Assembly: GCF_016808335.1 (NCBI RefSeq)
Contig: NC_053136.1
Span: 4,446,531-4,510,530 of the forward strand
DNA: 64,000 nt
Direction of reading: 5' to 3'
Origin: Panicum virgatum
Lineage: Eukaryota; Streptophyta; Magnoliopsida; Poales; Poaceae
The translations under genes were made by a program, and so were the position numbers. The notes beneath the pieces were generated by a model. The model did no database searches. It was not told where the DNA came from and saw only the letters and a program-made list of their open reading frames with translations. How positions within the stretch are numbered: position 1 is the stretch's first letter; each line of letters opens with the position of its first letter. Shown piece by piece: positions 30,652 through 41,004 of the stretch.

Positions 30652-33257
30652 ATGGCTGCCGCGACGAAGCTGAACCCGGCCGCGCCGCCGTTCCCGTTCC
30701 CCTACGCGCTCCACCTCGCCCCGCCGGCGCCGCCCCCGTTCCCGCTCACCGACGCCGCCTGCCCGCCGCGGTTCCCCTTCGTCACCTACTGCTGCGTCGC
30801 GGTCCCTCCCGGCTTCTGCTTCCCCTTCCAGCCGTCGCCGTCTCCTCACCCGGCCGTCTGCAAGGGCGGCGTCCCCGCGCCGCACGGCCGGCCGCCGCAC
30901 AAGCTCATGGCGGCGTTCACCGGCCTCGGCGGCGCGGGATCGAAGCGGCAGGCCGCGGCCGTCAAGCCGTGGAAGGAACCTGCGTGCGCCGCCGCGCCTG
31001 CCCTGGTGCCGGCCGCGCCGCGCAAGCCGTGGGTGGCGCGGTGGAAGGCGGAGAGGAGCGCGGCCAAGGCCAAGGCGCCGCGGCCCCGGAAGGCGGCCGG
31101 CCCGCGCGCGCGCAAAGCCGCGCAAGTGCAGCGGGAGGGTTCGCCGCCGCCGCCTAGGTACACGAGGCGACTGCGGTGCAGGGGCCCCCCGCCGAAGCCG
31201 GAGCTCGTGCTCGGCCGGAGCACCACCACCATCATGCTCCGCAACATCCCCAACAAGGTCAGGTACGCGCTGGAGCAGCAGCGATTATCACGAGGGCAGA
31301 CGCGCACACACCAGCTGCATCCTGTTCTTGTTCTCGAACCCCATATGACTCTCCCTCCATTGGTGCATGATGTGTGCAGGAGCAGCGACATGATCTCATT
31401 GCTCGACCAGCACTGCGAGCGCGTGAACAAGGCCGCCGGCGCCGTCGTCGCCGCGTACGACGTCCTCTACCTGCCGATGGATTTCAGGTGATGAGTCTCT
31501 AGAGCACTAGTAAAATCGCCTGCATCTTGTTGCAATTCTTTGATGAGAAAAACTACATGAAATTAAGCTGCAATGAAAAGGCTAAGTCTGAAGGAAAAAT
31601 GAGGTCACATTTTGTTCATTTTCCTTTTCTTCTTTTGGGACATACAAGAACGCAGGGTTCAGTTGTCCTTGTTCTGTAAAAGACTATAAAACAAAGAGAC
31701 AGAACAAAACAAAAAAAAATTTGATAGTAAGGCGATTAATTTCTTGCAAGGAATACTAGTGTAGAATCTTTGCTGCATCTTCTTGTTGGACATGCATATG
31801 GCCGCTGGCCACATTAGTGTAGTGATTTTTCTGTGCCATTGCACACGTGTTTAGAACTATTTCCTGCATATATATTGGTGCAGATTAGTATAGTGCTCAC
31901 TGTAGTTTGAAAGCACATGAAGGCTGTTGGAAAGTTTAAACAAACTGTACTTTTAGAGTACTTTCTTTTTCTTTTCTTGTTCTGTATACAAGAACAAGTA
32001 GACAAAACAGCACAAGTGAAATTTGATGCTATAGAATTTTTGTCTGGAGCAAACAAAGTTGATGAAAGCCATATCCATGAGTAAATACTATATGTATGTA
32101 AAGCATCTTGTGTAAACATCCTCTATTGTGCACACAAAATCCGATACCTAAAATTTGTGGATTAAGTTCCTATATTTTTTCTTGTTGACGAGCTTGGCCA
32201 CTGGCCACAAGTCAGATTGATTTTCTGGCATTTGCTTGCTGATGTGTTTGGTCAATGGCCACAAGACCACAATAGTATTGCTGTAGACTGGTCAGCATTT
32301 TCTTAAATGTTAAATACTGCATTTTAATTTCTTGGTGTCAATTACTCGCTAAATGTTTTTTAAGGCCACGTGAGTGAAAGCTGTGAGAATAAGGTTACGG
32401 AAAGTGAGCATTCAGAGTCCATATTCCCTTTTCTTCTTTTGTGCACACACAAATGCAGGCTGCTTCCGTCATCCTGCTCCTGGGAAAAGCTAAAGAACAA
32501 AGAGACAAAACAACACCAGATCAAACTTGCTTCCAATAGTTTACTTCTTGTCTAGTTGTATATGCAATGACCCTTGATGAACTGATGTGGCAGTATTTAT
32601 CTTGTTGATTGTTTGCTTCTACATTTCCCCTGTGTGTTGGCTTTTTTGGAACGAATTCGATTGTATTATGGTTAAATGAGAATAATACATGTAATAATGT
32701 TGTGATGTAACCGAGTTGATGGTGGGCAGGCGGGGGTGCAACTTCGGCTACGCCTTTGTCAACCTCACCTCGCCGGAGGCGGCGCACCGGCTCTACCGCT
32801 CCCTGGAGGGGCGCGGCTGGACCGTGCCCGGCTCCAAGAAGGTCATCCGCATCGTCCCGGCCAAGATCCAGGTGAACATTTTATAAACTACCAAGGACGC
32901 GATGATGAGCCGCACGACCACAAAAGGATGCTTGTGCGGCAGCTATGCACTGCAGCTAGTAGCTTGTTTGGTTGGGTTTTAGATTTGATGTGATGTCCTT
33001 GTACTTGATGACGGCCGGCGATGCAAGCGCCTTGGATCGATTGATTGATGGATGTAATGTGTGTGGCGCAGGGCAAGGAGCCGCTGGTGCGCCACCTCCA
33101 GATGATCAAGCTGCAGTGCTCCGACGAGGAGTTCCTCCCGGCCGCCTTCTCGCCGCCGCGCGACGGGGTCACCGCCGGCACCACCGTCCGCCGCCTCGGC
33201 AGGCTTGCCCGGCGCTCGACGACCACGACGCCGGCGCCGGCGACCAAGGAAAGCTAG
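30652..33257 (+). CDS. Mei2-like RNA-binding protein (OML6/7-type)
   Basis: Exons are 30652-31262, 31380-31487, 32730-32871 and 33072-33257, with GT-AG splice sites, 1047 bases and 348 residues. The ATG has the context CCACCATGG. The N-terminal 180 residues are Pro/Ala-rich, then basic. The C-terminal Mei2 RRM begins TTIMLRNIPNKVRSSDMISL and continues LLDQHCERVNKAAG, YDVLYLPMDFRRGCNFGYAF, VNLTSPEAAHRLYRSLEGR, KVIRIVPAKIQGKEPLVRHL and FLPAAFSPPRDG. This single-RRM, short architecture matches rice OML6/OML7-type proteins rather than the three-RRM AML group. Mei2-family proteins bind RNA and act in meiosis and meristem growth; the role of this subgroup is poorly known. The gene looks intact, with a 1.2-kb third-exon-proximal intron containing imperfect internal repeats. 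Confidence 0.88.
31488..32729 (+). repeat. Intron of Mei2-like gene with imperfect internal repeats
   Basis: Several segments recur with changes: a CCTTTTCTTCTTTTG...AACAAAGAGACARAACA block near 31620-31720 and 32430-32515 (weaker near 31965-32015), and a GGCCRCTGGCCACA block near 31800, 32195 and 32260. No coding sequence was found. Confidence 0.5.
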
Positions 33258-33581
33258 GTGGTAGCTTCCGAGCTACAGCCAGCGCGGCGCCAACAGTGGA
33301 TCGGAGCCAGTCCCTTGACAAGGTTGTTCGTCCAAGCATGCATGTGCGTTTCTTTGTTCGTGGTAGTGTCAGCGCGGTCGATCCGAAGTCAGGCATGCCT
33401 TCCCCTTCCTCTCCCCGTGCAAGGTCGCCGCGCGCCTTCTCGGTCGCTGCGCGGCGGCCGGCGACGAGGAGGGGAAGGCTGGGGGACTTTGGAGCGGAGC
33501 AGCACCAGTCTTTGTACTGTAGTGAGCGTGCGTACTCTCGTGTCATGTGTGTTGCTCAGAATTGTGAGCTAGGGTTGCTTA
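33258..33581 (+). other. 3' flank of Mei2-like gene
   Basis: Probably the 3' untranslated region and downstream DNA. It resembles parts of the duplicated segments at about 23.5 and 29.0 kb (CCTTCCCCTTC, GGCTGGGGGACTTTGGA). Confidence 0.4.
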
Positions 33582-33946
33582 GGGTGTGTTTAGTTTGGTA
33601 GGGTGTAAACGTAAAATTTTTTTTGTGTTTCGAATCTTCCCAATTTGAAGCATTAAATAAAGTCTATTTACAAAATTTTTTGTACAGATGGGTTGTAAAT
33701 CGCGAGACGAATCTAATGATGTTAATTAATCCATGATTAATCAACAATTAGCGGATGGTTACTGTAGCATCACTGTTGCAAATCATGGATTAAGTAGGCT
33801 CATTAGATTCGTCTCGCGATTTACATGCCATCTATGCAAAAAGTTTTATAAATAGACTTCATTTAGTACTTCAAATTAGCAAGATTCTTTTTCACTTTAA
33901 TGTGTTTACGGTTTTTTGTGTTTACGGGGTGGAACTGAACACACGC
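33582..33946. mobile_element. Tourist-like MITE with clear termini
   Basis: 365 bases. Ends GGGTGTGTTTAGTT and, inverted, GCGTGTGTTCAGTT, flanked by TTA (33579-33581 and 33947-33949). The interior is a foldback: CGCGAGACGAATCTAATGAT on the left and the inverted ATTAGATTCGTCTCGCGATT on the right. Confidence 0.8.
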
Positions 33947-34214
33947 TTAGTACTATTACTTTAGCAGCAGCCCGATGCTTGCTGCCAGTAGGCTGTAGCC
34001 TGCAGGGTTCTAGGTTGTCTAGGGTAGTCAATGTGTGTGTCCCACTTTCGTGCTGCCTCGGAGCTTCATGGATGGAACTGGCAGAAGCTTGTGATGTTGT
34101 AAGCTTGTGGCATGCATGGGAGGGGCACTTGCAAGGTTTGTTGGTGTTGGGTTCCAGAAGAGGAGGGGATCAGAGATTCTCTGGGCGTGTCCGAATCCGT
34201 GGCGCCATCAATAA

Positions 34215-34344
34215 CCCCGTTCGGCTGGTGGAGGCTGCTCCAGTCTCTGAAGTATTTCCCACTTACACAACTCCAGCTCCAGTCACCAGTCAGGCAATAG
34301 TGTTTTTCTCTCACACAACTCCAGCTCCAGCCTGCCGAACGGGG
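34215..34344. mobile_element. Short foldback MITE
   Basis: 130 bases. CCCCGTTCGGCTGG at the left matches, inverted, CCCCGTTCGGCAGG at the right. An internal phrase (CACAACTCCAGCTCCAG) is repeated. No clear target duplication. Confidence 0.6.
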
Positions 34345-35845
34345 TGAATGCTGGCGACTGGAGCAACAGTGAATGCTGGCGGGCGAGGGTCCGTGGTCAA
34401 ACAGTTGCCACTCCGGTGAAAGCTCGAGCCCGGTGGTGATGGTGATGACGAGGGAGGGGCTCTCGCCGGCCCGATCGCCGATCTCGCGCTGCGGCAGCAT
34501 CGAGCAGACACCTCTCGGCCGGGTCGGGCGGGAGAATGTTTGTCGCTACGCATGGACCGTTCGGTTCGGTCTGCGGCGTCGTGCTGCGTTGCCTGGCTGC
34601 CTGTTTCTTGCAGCAGCAGTGCACTCTCTCTCTGCTTCGTTGGATGGCTAGTGCATGTGACGAGGAGCAACGTTCCTTGGAGATCGTTTGGCAATGGCGC
34701 ACGAACGAGGCTAGCAAGTGTAAGAGTACTACTAGAAAATAAAGATTTTTTACTCTTAAAAAGGTACTAGTAGAAAAGATAAAAAAAATCCTTGCCGCGC
34801 TTGTTTTTCGTATACGTGCCCACCAGCACAGTACGGGCTGGGGGAATCAGGGAAAGCTATTCATCGCGGGCGGGTGGCAGTGGAGCTGTCGCAGAAGCGC
34901 CACAACGCGTCCTGTTCATCTTCTACCTCCAGCCAGGGAGGGGGGAGCGCCCGCCGGCGAGCTAGGGGAGGGGGTGGCCGGCGAGGGTGGTTGGTGGGGG
35001 GAACGGCCGTCGGCGAGGTCGCCGGCGGCCGGGGTGGGGGAGGGCGGCAGCGGCCTTAGGATCCGGGGTTGCTGGGGGTGGGGCGGCTCCATGGCCACCA
35101 GACCTAGAAGAGAAGGTGGGGGGAGGAATCGATCGGCGGTGGGCGGGCGGCGCGGCGGAGCGCCGCCGGCCGGGGTGGTGGGCGCCGGCGGCCGGGCCAG
35201 GTCACAGGCGGGGGTGTGGCGCCGGGGGAGGGCGGGGATGCGACCTCAATTAGCGTCGGTGGCAGTGGAAGGCGCCGGGGGAGGCGGGGGCGCGGCCGCG
35301 GTACCGGGAGCTTCTGCGATGTATCGACGGCAAATCGCACAAAGCGATGAATAGACACACCGGGGGAACCTGCCTTGCCTGCTGATCCGTGGTGCAAGAC
35401 CAGTGCAGCCAGGAGCAAGTGGAGACAGCGGCTGGAGCAGGAGGGGAGGCAGCCTTTGGTCCGGGCCCAAGATTAGCTGGTCCGCCGTATCGCTCCCTGA
35501 TCCCGGGCAGGTGGAAACGGAGGCGGCTTCCGCAGCTCTACGGCGAAAAGGCTGCGGCGGCCGGGGGCGCCCTGTCCTGCCGTGCCGCGCGCATGTGCAT
35601 GGGCGCGGGGAAGAACTAGAATAATATACACCATAGAAGCATGGTGGAACCTATCTGGACCGTCCATCAATGTATGTGGATGAGTGCTGTACTGTTTTCT
35701 TTTGAAACCTTCGTGTCAGATGTAAGTATACGAATCTTATACGTATGCACTTGTACCGATGAATACAGCTGAGCTGGCGACGGGGTAGTGCGCGGGGGGG
35801 GGGGGGGTATGATACGGTGAGCTGAGCCCTCATGCGGTTCGAAAT
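34345..35845. other. GC-rich DNA upstream of the FAR1-like locus
   Basis: Strongly G-rich from 34900 to 35310 and a run of 14 G at 35794-35807. No reading frame shows a recognisable domain. It may include promoter or 5' untranslated sequence of the FAR1-like gene. Confidence 0.3.
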
Positions 35846-38800
35846 TTGAAAATCAGATCTAGAAGAGAGAGAAGGGGAGTAGCGACGACCGGCGTAGCGC
35901 CGGCGAGGAGGCGAATCCGGTTCATGGACCAGCCGGGTCCGGTCAAGTACCCCGGCGCTCGCTCCGGCAGAGGGCTTGGCGATGTAGCTGGCGGGGAGGG
36001 AGCGTGGTTGGCGCAAGGAGAGGGGTCACCGGCCGGCGGAGCCCCGGCGGCGGGGTACATCCGGTTCGTGAACCCACCGGTTCCGGCCATGTACCCCGGC
36101 TTCGAAGCCAGACGAGGGTTGCATGCTGATATTGGCGGGGAGGGAGCGCGGGTGGCGGAAGCAGAGTGGTCACCGTCTTGGCGTAGGTTGGCTGGAGGAG
36201 TTAGTGGGTGGGACTTTCCAGCCATGCGATTCGAAGCTAGCCGAACAAAGCTTCCCGTCGGTGCGGCTCAGAGTGGCAGTAGTCGAAGTGGAGGAGGAAT
36301 GGAAGGTGCTTGCCGCGGTTCGTCGTGTCCTATGGCAGGCAGCTCTGAATCTGGGACCAGTGTACCGGCAGCTCTGAATCTGGGACCAGTCTACCGCGAT
36401 GGTTTGGCAGGAATGGAAGGGGATGGATGCTTGTGGCGGAGCGGCAACTTGAACTCGCAGAAGAGAAGAAACAGCAGGTCCGTTGGTGGGAGAAGGTATT
36501 ACATCTTGCTCATTGGGTTTGTATGAAAAAGTTTTGCTTCAACCTCTTGCAAAGCGTTGACATTTGATGATTTGAGTACTATTATTTCCCAGAGAAAATA
36601 GCGGTGGAGGTTCGGAGAGCACGGATGCATCATTTGACCTGAACAATTCTATAAGGTATGTTGTCTGATGAAACTTCAGTACATATCATGGTTCGGGGGG
36701 GGGGCTTGTTTTCCATAAATTGCTGCCACTTTTGTAGTTCATTGCCCGGCAAAAGGCAAAAAGTAGCAAGGCCTGTTGCGTTCTGTGGGTTCGACTCTGA
36801 ATCGCCACCTAATGGTTTAGAACACCTGCTCGTAAAGAGGTTTGTTTTCGGTTACTTATTGGTATTATGGTTTTAACAATGCAATTAGCTGAATTTGTTC
36901 AGGCTCGGCTGGGCAAATTGATTGGTGTTTGCAGCACCAGTCAAACTGAGACGCTGAAAGAGAGGCCATGTGCTGCACTTGAACAGATTAAAATACGGTG
37001 AGCGTAGCGAATAAGCAAGGCAATTCCTTTTTGGACCCAGCGTTTGATAGGTTTGTTTTACATAACAATAATTGATCTCTGCTGCTTTGAAAGGGATCAC
37101 GGTACTGGCAAAGGATCTGAAGAAAATAAAGAAGCTGGTTTAGTTTTGGCAGAGGTTGTTGCCGACAATGCTGCACCAGGCCGGGTTGATACATGGTAGG
37201 CTGGCCCATAATTATTTATGTTGAAAGATGGCAGATTCACACGATCCGAGTATAGCAGCAACTAAAAATCCATTTGCATGTGCAGGTTAGCTGGCTGTAA
37301 CATGAATCATTGGGACCTTAATGAGCAACCAGCAGAGAGCTCAAGCACTATGTGTGGCATAGTAAAAGGTGGGGGTGCTGCAATTGTGTCAGTAGATGCT
37401 GAAGTCTCAAGCACTAATCAACAAGTAGTTGGCTGGAAGACAAGGTTATTGATTTTCTGTCGCATAGAAGTAATAGTTATTTATTTAGGATGTGTACAGT
37501 CTGATGATTTCTGTAAAAATGTATACAGACAAACTAGATTTGTTTTTGACTTTGGAATTGGACAGGAACTGCGTGAGCAGCGGGCCAGATCATAGGGGAA
37601 AGGAACTAGGGAAAACAAGTGCACTGGAGCATGCTCTTATGAAGTTTGCAGACCGAAATTCAGAGTACATCATCAACCCTGCAGTGGGTACTGAATTTGA
37701 TGATTGTGAGGAAGCTTATGAGTACTACAACTTGTACTCGTGGGAGTGTGGCTTTGGAATAAGATGTGGCAAGAAGAGGTACTCAATGACCAGGGAAAGC
37801 TTGAAACTGCCCCAGGAAAAGAGGTACCAGCTCGGTCAGGAATTAAACTGCTGCTGCAGTGTAAGTTGTGACTCTGAAATTCTATTGTCCATTACATAGT
37901 TCAAGTATCTCACTGAAAAGTAAATCTGACTGAGGTAATATTGTATTTCAGGGTAGGCCGAGCAGGGAGCTGAAGACAATGTCAGCTAGGACAAACTGCC
38001 CCGCAAAACTTCGACTAGGGAGGACAGCTGATCATGGGTGGGTTGTGGTTGAGCATAATCCCATACACAACCATGAAATGAGTGAGTCATATGGGGAGAA
38101 CAAACTGTGGCCATCACATACTCATCTTGATAAGTACACCAGGTCATTAGTGCGTATGTTAAGGGAAAATAATGTTCCAATAACGAAGCTGTACAGTATA
38201 CTTGGTACATTCTTCGGGAAGATGGAAAACGTGCCCACTACAAAGAGATGTTTGAAGAATCTATGCCACAAAATAAATAGGGAGCAGGCTGAAAATGATA
38301 TTAAGAAGACTCTTGATCTTTTTGGTGAGTTCATGAAGGATGATCCAGGGTTCATGTATTCAATAGACCAAGATGAAGATGGGAGGATAAAAACTATGAT
38401 ATGGACCAACAGTAAGAGTAGGATGCAGTATGAGCACTTTGGGGATGCTATCACGTTTGACACGACATACAAAACAAACATGTATGAGATGCCATTCGGG
38501 CTTTTCGTTGGTGTGAACAACCATTTTCAGTCAGTTTTGTTGGGCGGGGTGGCTGGTTGGCGAATGTGGGCATCCAATGGGATTCACGTTCCTCCCCCAT
38601 GGCGTGGGGGTGAAACGAGAGAGGGAAGGGGACGGGCAGTAATGGATAGACAAGTGAACGACCAAGAACTCGGAATGGGTAAACTGGAGTACACTAGCAA
38701 AATGCGGGATCAGTTATGTACCACACACTCTGTAGCGGAAACTGATGTCGTGCTTTTCCGCAAATGCATTTCAATGCCCGCATTGTACACATGGTCATAA
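35846..38800 (+). pseudogene. FAR1/FHY3-like gene, 3'-truncated
   Basis: Predicted exons: 35846-36477 (start uncertain), 36593-36655, 36738-36839, 37094-37195, 37286-37444, 37566-37860 and 37952 onward. All inner junctions keep frame, the first five ending in phase 2. A FAR1 DNA-binding domain is clear: EFDDCEEAYEYYNLYSWECG, FGIRCGKKRYS, then CPAKLRLG and HNPIHNHEM. It is followed by the linker and the start of the MULE-type transposase domain (FGDAITFDTTYKTNMYEMPF, GLFVGVNNHFQSVLLGGV). Homology stops at about 38551 and unrelated sequence runs to TAA at 38798-38800. The remaining transposase and SWIM zinc finger are not in the window. FAR1-type proteins are transposase-derived transcription factors in light signalling; a Mutator-like transposase origin is also possible. 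Likely non-functional. Confidence 0.7.
35904..36175 (+). repeat. Internal duplication in first exon of the FAR1-like gene
   Basis: Two units of about 150 bases encode parallel peptides: RIRFMDQPGPVKYPGARSGR with GGEGAWLA, and YIRFVNPPVPAMYPGFEARR with GGEGARVA. They are diverged but collinear. Confidence 0.55.
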
Positions 38801-39105
38801 ACACACTTTTCGCTGGTGGACCCTAACCTTTCCAAATGTGTGTAGGGGCTGAGATATTTAGGCCATATTTATTTGGCAAAAAAAACTTATGCTACCTGTC
38901 ACCTCGACTAACTAATTGCACGGGGCAACTTTATTACGTTGAGATGAGTTGTTTAAACCTATTTATTCTATGTGTTTACATTAATTATGAAATACCACCA
39001 GGGAAAAAAAAGTGCGTTTAATGACCATGGGTACAATGCGGTGATTGAAATGCATTTGCGGAAAAGCATGACATCATGTTCCTTGCTGCGTAAGGTGAGT
39101 ACATA
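38716..39105. repeat. Foldback element with long arms
   Basis: The arm at 38744-38806 is inverted at 39012-39075 (GCTTTTCCGCAAATGCATTT versus its complement, GATGTC at the outer end). Weaker similarity extends outward to about 38716 and 39105. The central 200 bases are AT-rich. It lies just beyond the break in the FAR1-like gene. Confidence 0.6.
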
Positions 39106-39830
39106 TAGATAACAGCTTAGTACATAGGTGTACACCTTATGCTAGTATCCAAGCCCGTGATTCGGAGAGAGGTAAAATATCTGTACGGGCATCAGCACAG
39201 TACATCGTTAGTGGATGTGTCAGGTTAACAGAGGTCAAAAGGTTGGCTGCCAGAGTGTACAGGGTTTGGCAGAAATGCACAGCTCGAGGGCACCTTTATG
39301 TCATATCAACAAAGACAAGTTGCCTGCCAAAAGGTGAAGAACATAAAAAAAATGTAAATACAAGCCTCATACGGTGGGTCTGTACCTAAAATCGAGCGGT
39401 TGATGCGATGATTGAGGGTCAGGATAAGAACGTTCACAGCTGCAAGGTGTACCGTTCATTTTCCGCGCGGGGAAGGAAAGGAAGGAACGGCATGGCATGG
39501 CGCGAGTGGATGGCGGCGATCTGCTGCCGGCCGGCGGGCCGAGCCGCTCGATTCCCACGTCTCGGCCAGCGGAGGGGAAGGGTATTTTCAACAGCGAAAT
39601 CATGGCCTCGCCTCGTGTCGCGCGGACCAGGGACGACGTGATTGATCCGTGACCGGGCGATCGACTACACATATAGGCTAGTGTCCCTCCCCTCCTGCAC
39701 GCAACGGAGAAGACGGGCAGCCAGCAAGGGGCGGATGCGGATCCGTCAGAAGAATCACAAGTTCAGAACAAAGCTGCCAGCACTGGCGCGAGCAGAAAGG
39801 TACGAGTGGCCTTTTGGGTTTGGACGGACG
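39106..39830. other. Intergenic
   Basis: No gene recognised; part is GC-rich (39460-39660) without a convincing reading frame. Confidence 0.3.
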
Positions 39831-39841
39831 TGCTCCTCTTT

Positions 39842-40559
39842 GGGATGAAAACGGTAGGCAAAACCTCTTAACCATTCCTTTTTATGTGTTTTTTTGGTCG
39901 GAAACGGGATCAGGAAAGGGAAACGGGATCAGGAAAGACAGACGGGAAAATGAAATCGGTATTTCGAGAAATCAGAAACGGAATATTTCAATCGGGAATA
40001 TATCGATTACGATCAGAAATCGATAATTTATAACGGGAACACCGTTTAACCACTTGATACATTAAGCTAGACGAAACAACTACAACTAAACATAGGCACA
40101 CAGGTACAGCGCACGCGGCACGCCTTCGGGCTGCACAGGGCGCACACACACAACGCGCTGCACAGGCACAGGCGCACAGCAGCACGCCAGCAGCCCAGCA
40201 CCAGCACCTTACTGCACGCCAGCAGGCCCAGTATCGTAGGCCTGCACCATCCAGCAGGCGGCAATGCATGCACCGTGGGCCGCTGGACGCGCGGGGTGGG
40301 AGGGTGGCCGATCGGGCAATGGGCTGTGGGCTGAATACTAAATTTGGTATGTACAAATTTAGAAAATACCGTGGGAATTTTCCTGTGTATATACAGGATC
40401 AGCGAATACAGTCGGAAATTCCCTCTTCCTGATTTCATTCCTGTTCCCGTTCCTGTTTTTTTTTCCTGTTTCCTGTTCCTATTTTTTTTTGCAAAAACGA
40501 AATACGGTCAGTATACTGTGTCAGTCGGTACGGAATTCTTCCGTTCCCGCTTTCATCCC
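39842..40559. mobile_element. Non-autonomous DNA transposon with 11-bp target duplication
   Basis: 718 bases. Terminal inverted repeats GGGATGAAAACGG and, from the right, GGGATGAAAGCGG lie inside an exact 11-bp direct repeat TGCTCCTCTTT (39831-39841 and 40560-40570). The subterminal DNA is rich in GGGAAACGGGATCAGGAAA and its complement-like motifs. No transposase is encoded. An 11-bp duplication suggests Mutator-like, while the terminal sequence recalls some hAT elements. Confidence 0.75.
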
Positions 40560-40678
40560 TGCTCCTCTTTGGGTTGGGAACTTGTTGGGATCCTTTCCTC
40601 CCCTCTCCGTCTGCTGATGGCTGATGGGAGAGCTGCTGCAGTGAGCCAGTGATCAGTGATCGCGAAGAACAAGCATGC

Positions 40679-41004
40679 GGGTCTTGCTTAGTTGCCCATT
40701 GTAAATTTTTTGAAACGATGTCTTTGCACATTTGTAGTATTAAACATAGACTAATTACAAAACTAATTACAGAACTAGTCTGTAAACTACGAGATGAATC
40801 TAATGAGCCTAATTAATCTGCCATTAGTGTATAATTACTGTAGCAATTTAGTGTCTAATCATGGCCTAATTAGGCTCATTAGATTCCTCTCGTAATTTAC
40901 AAACAAAGTATGAAATAAGTTTTTTTATTTTGTTTAGATTTAATACTCCATGCATGTAAAATTCTATAGTTTTGGAATTTTAAATTTTACAACTAAACAA
41001 GGCC
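40679..41004. mobile_element. Tourist-like MITE
   Basis: Ends GGGTCTTGCTTAGTTG and, inverted, GGCCTTGTTTAGTTG. The interior holds the family core, AGATGAATCTAATGAGCCTA and its inverse TAGGCTCATTAGATTCCTCT. The target duplication is not clear, so boundaries may be off by a base or two. Confidence 0.65.

Noticed and set aside
34874..35354. Gly/Arg-rich frames of 60 to 126 codons in G-rich DNA
   Set aside because: Low-complexity translations in several overlapping frames, no domain and no plausible splice partners.
40067..40438. Cys/Ala-rich minus-strand frames around 40.1-40.4 kb
   Set aside because: They lie in the GC-rich centre of a non-autonomous transposon and show simple CACA/GCAC sequence bias.
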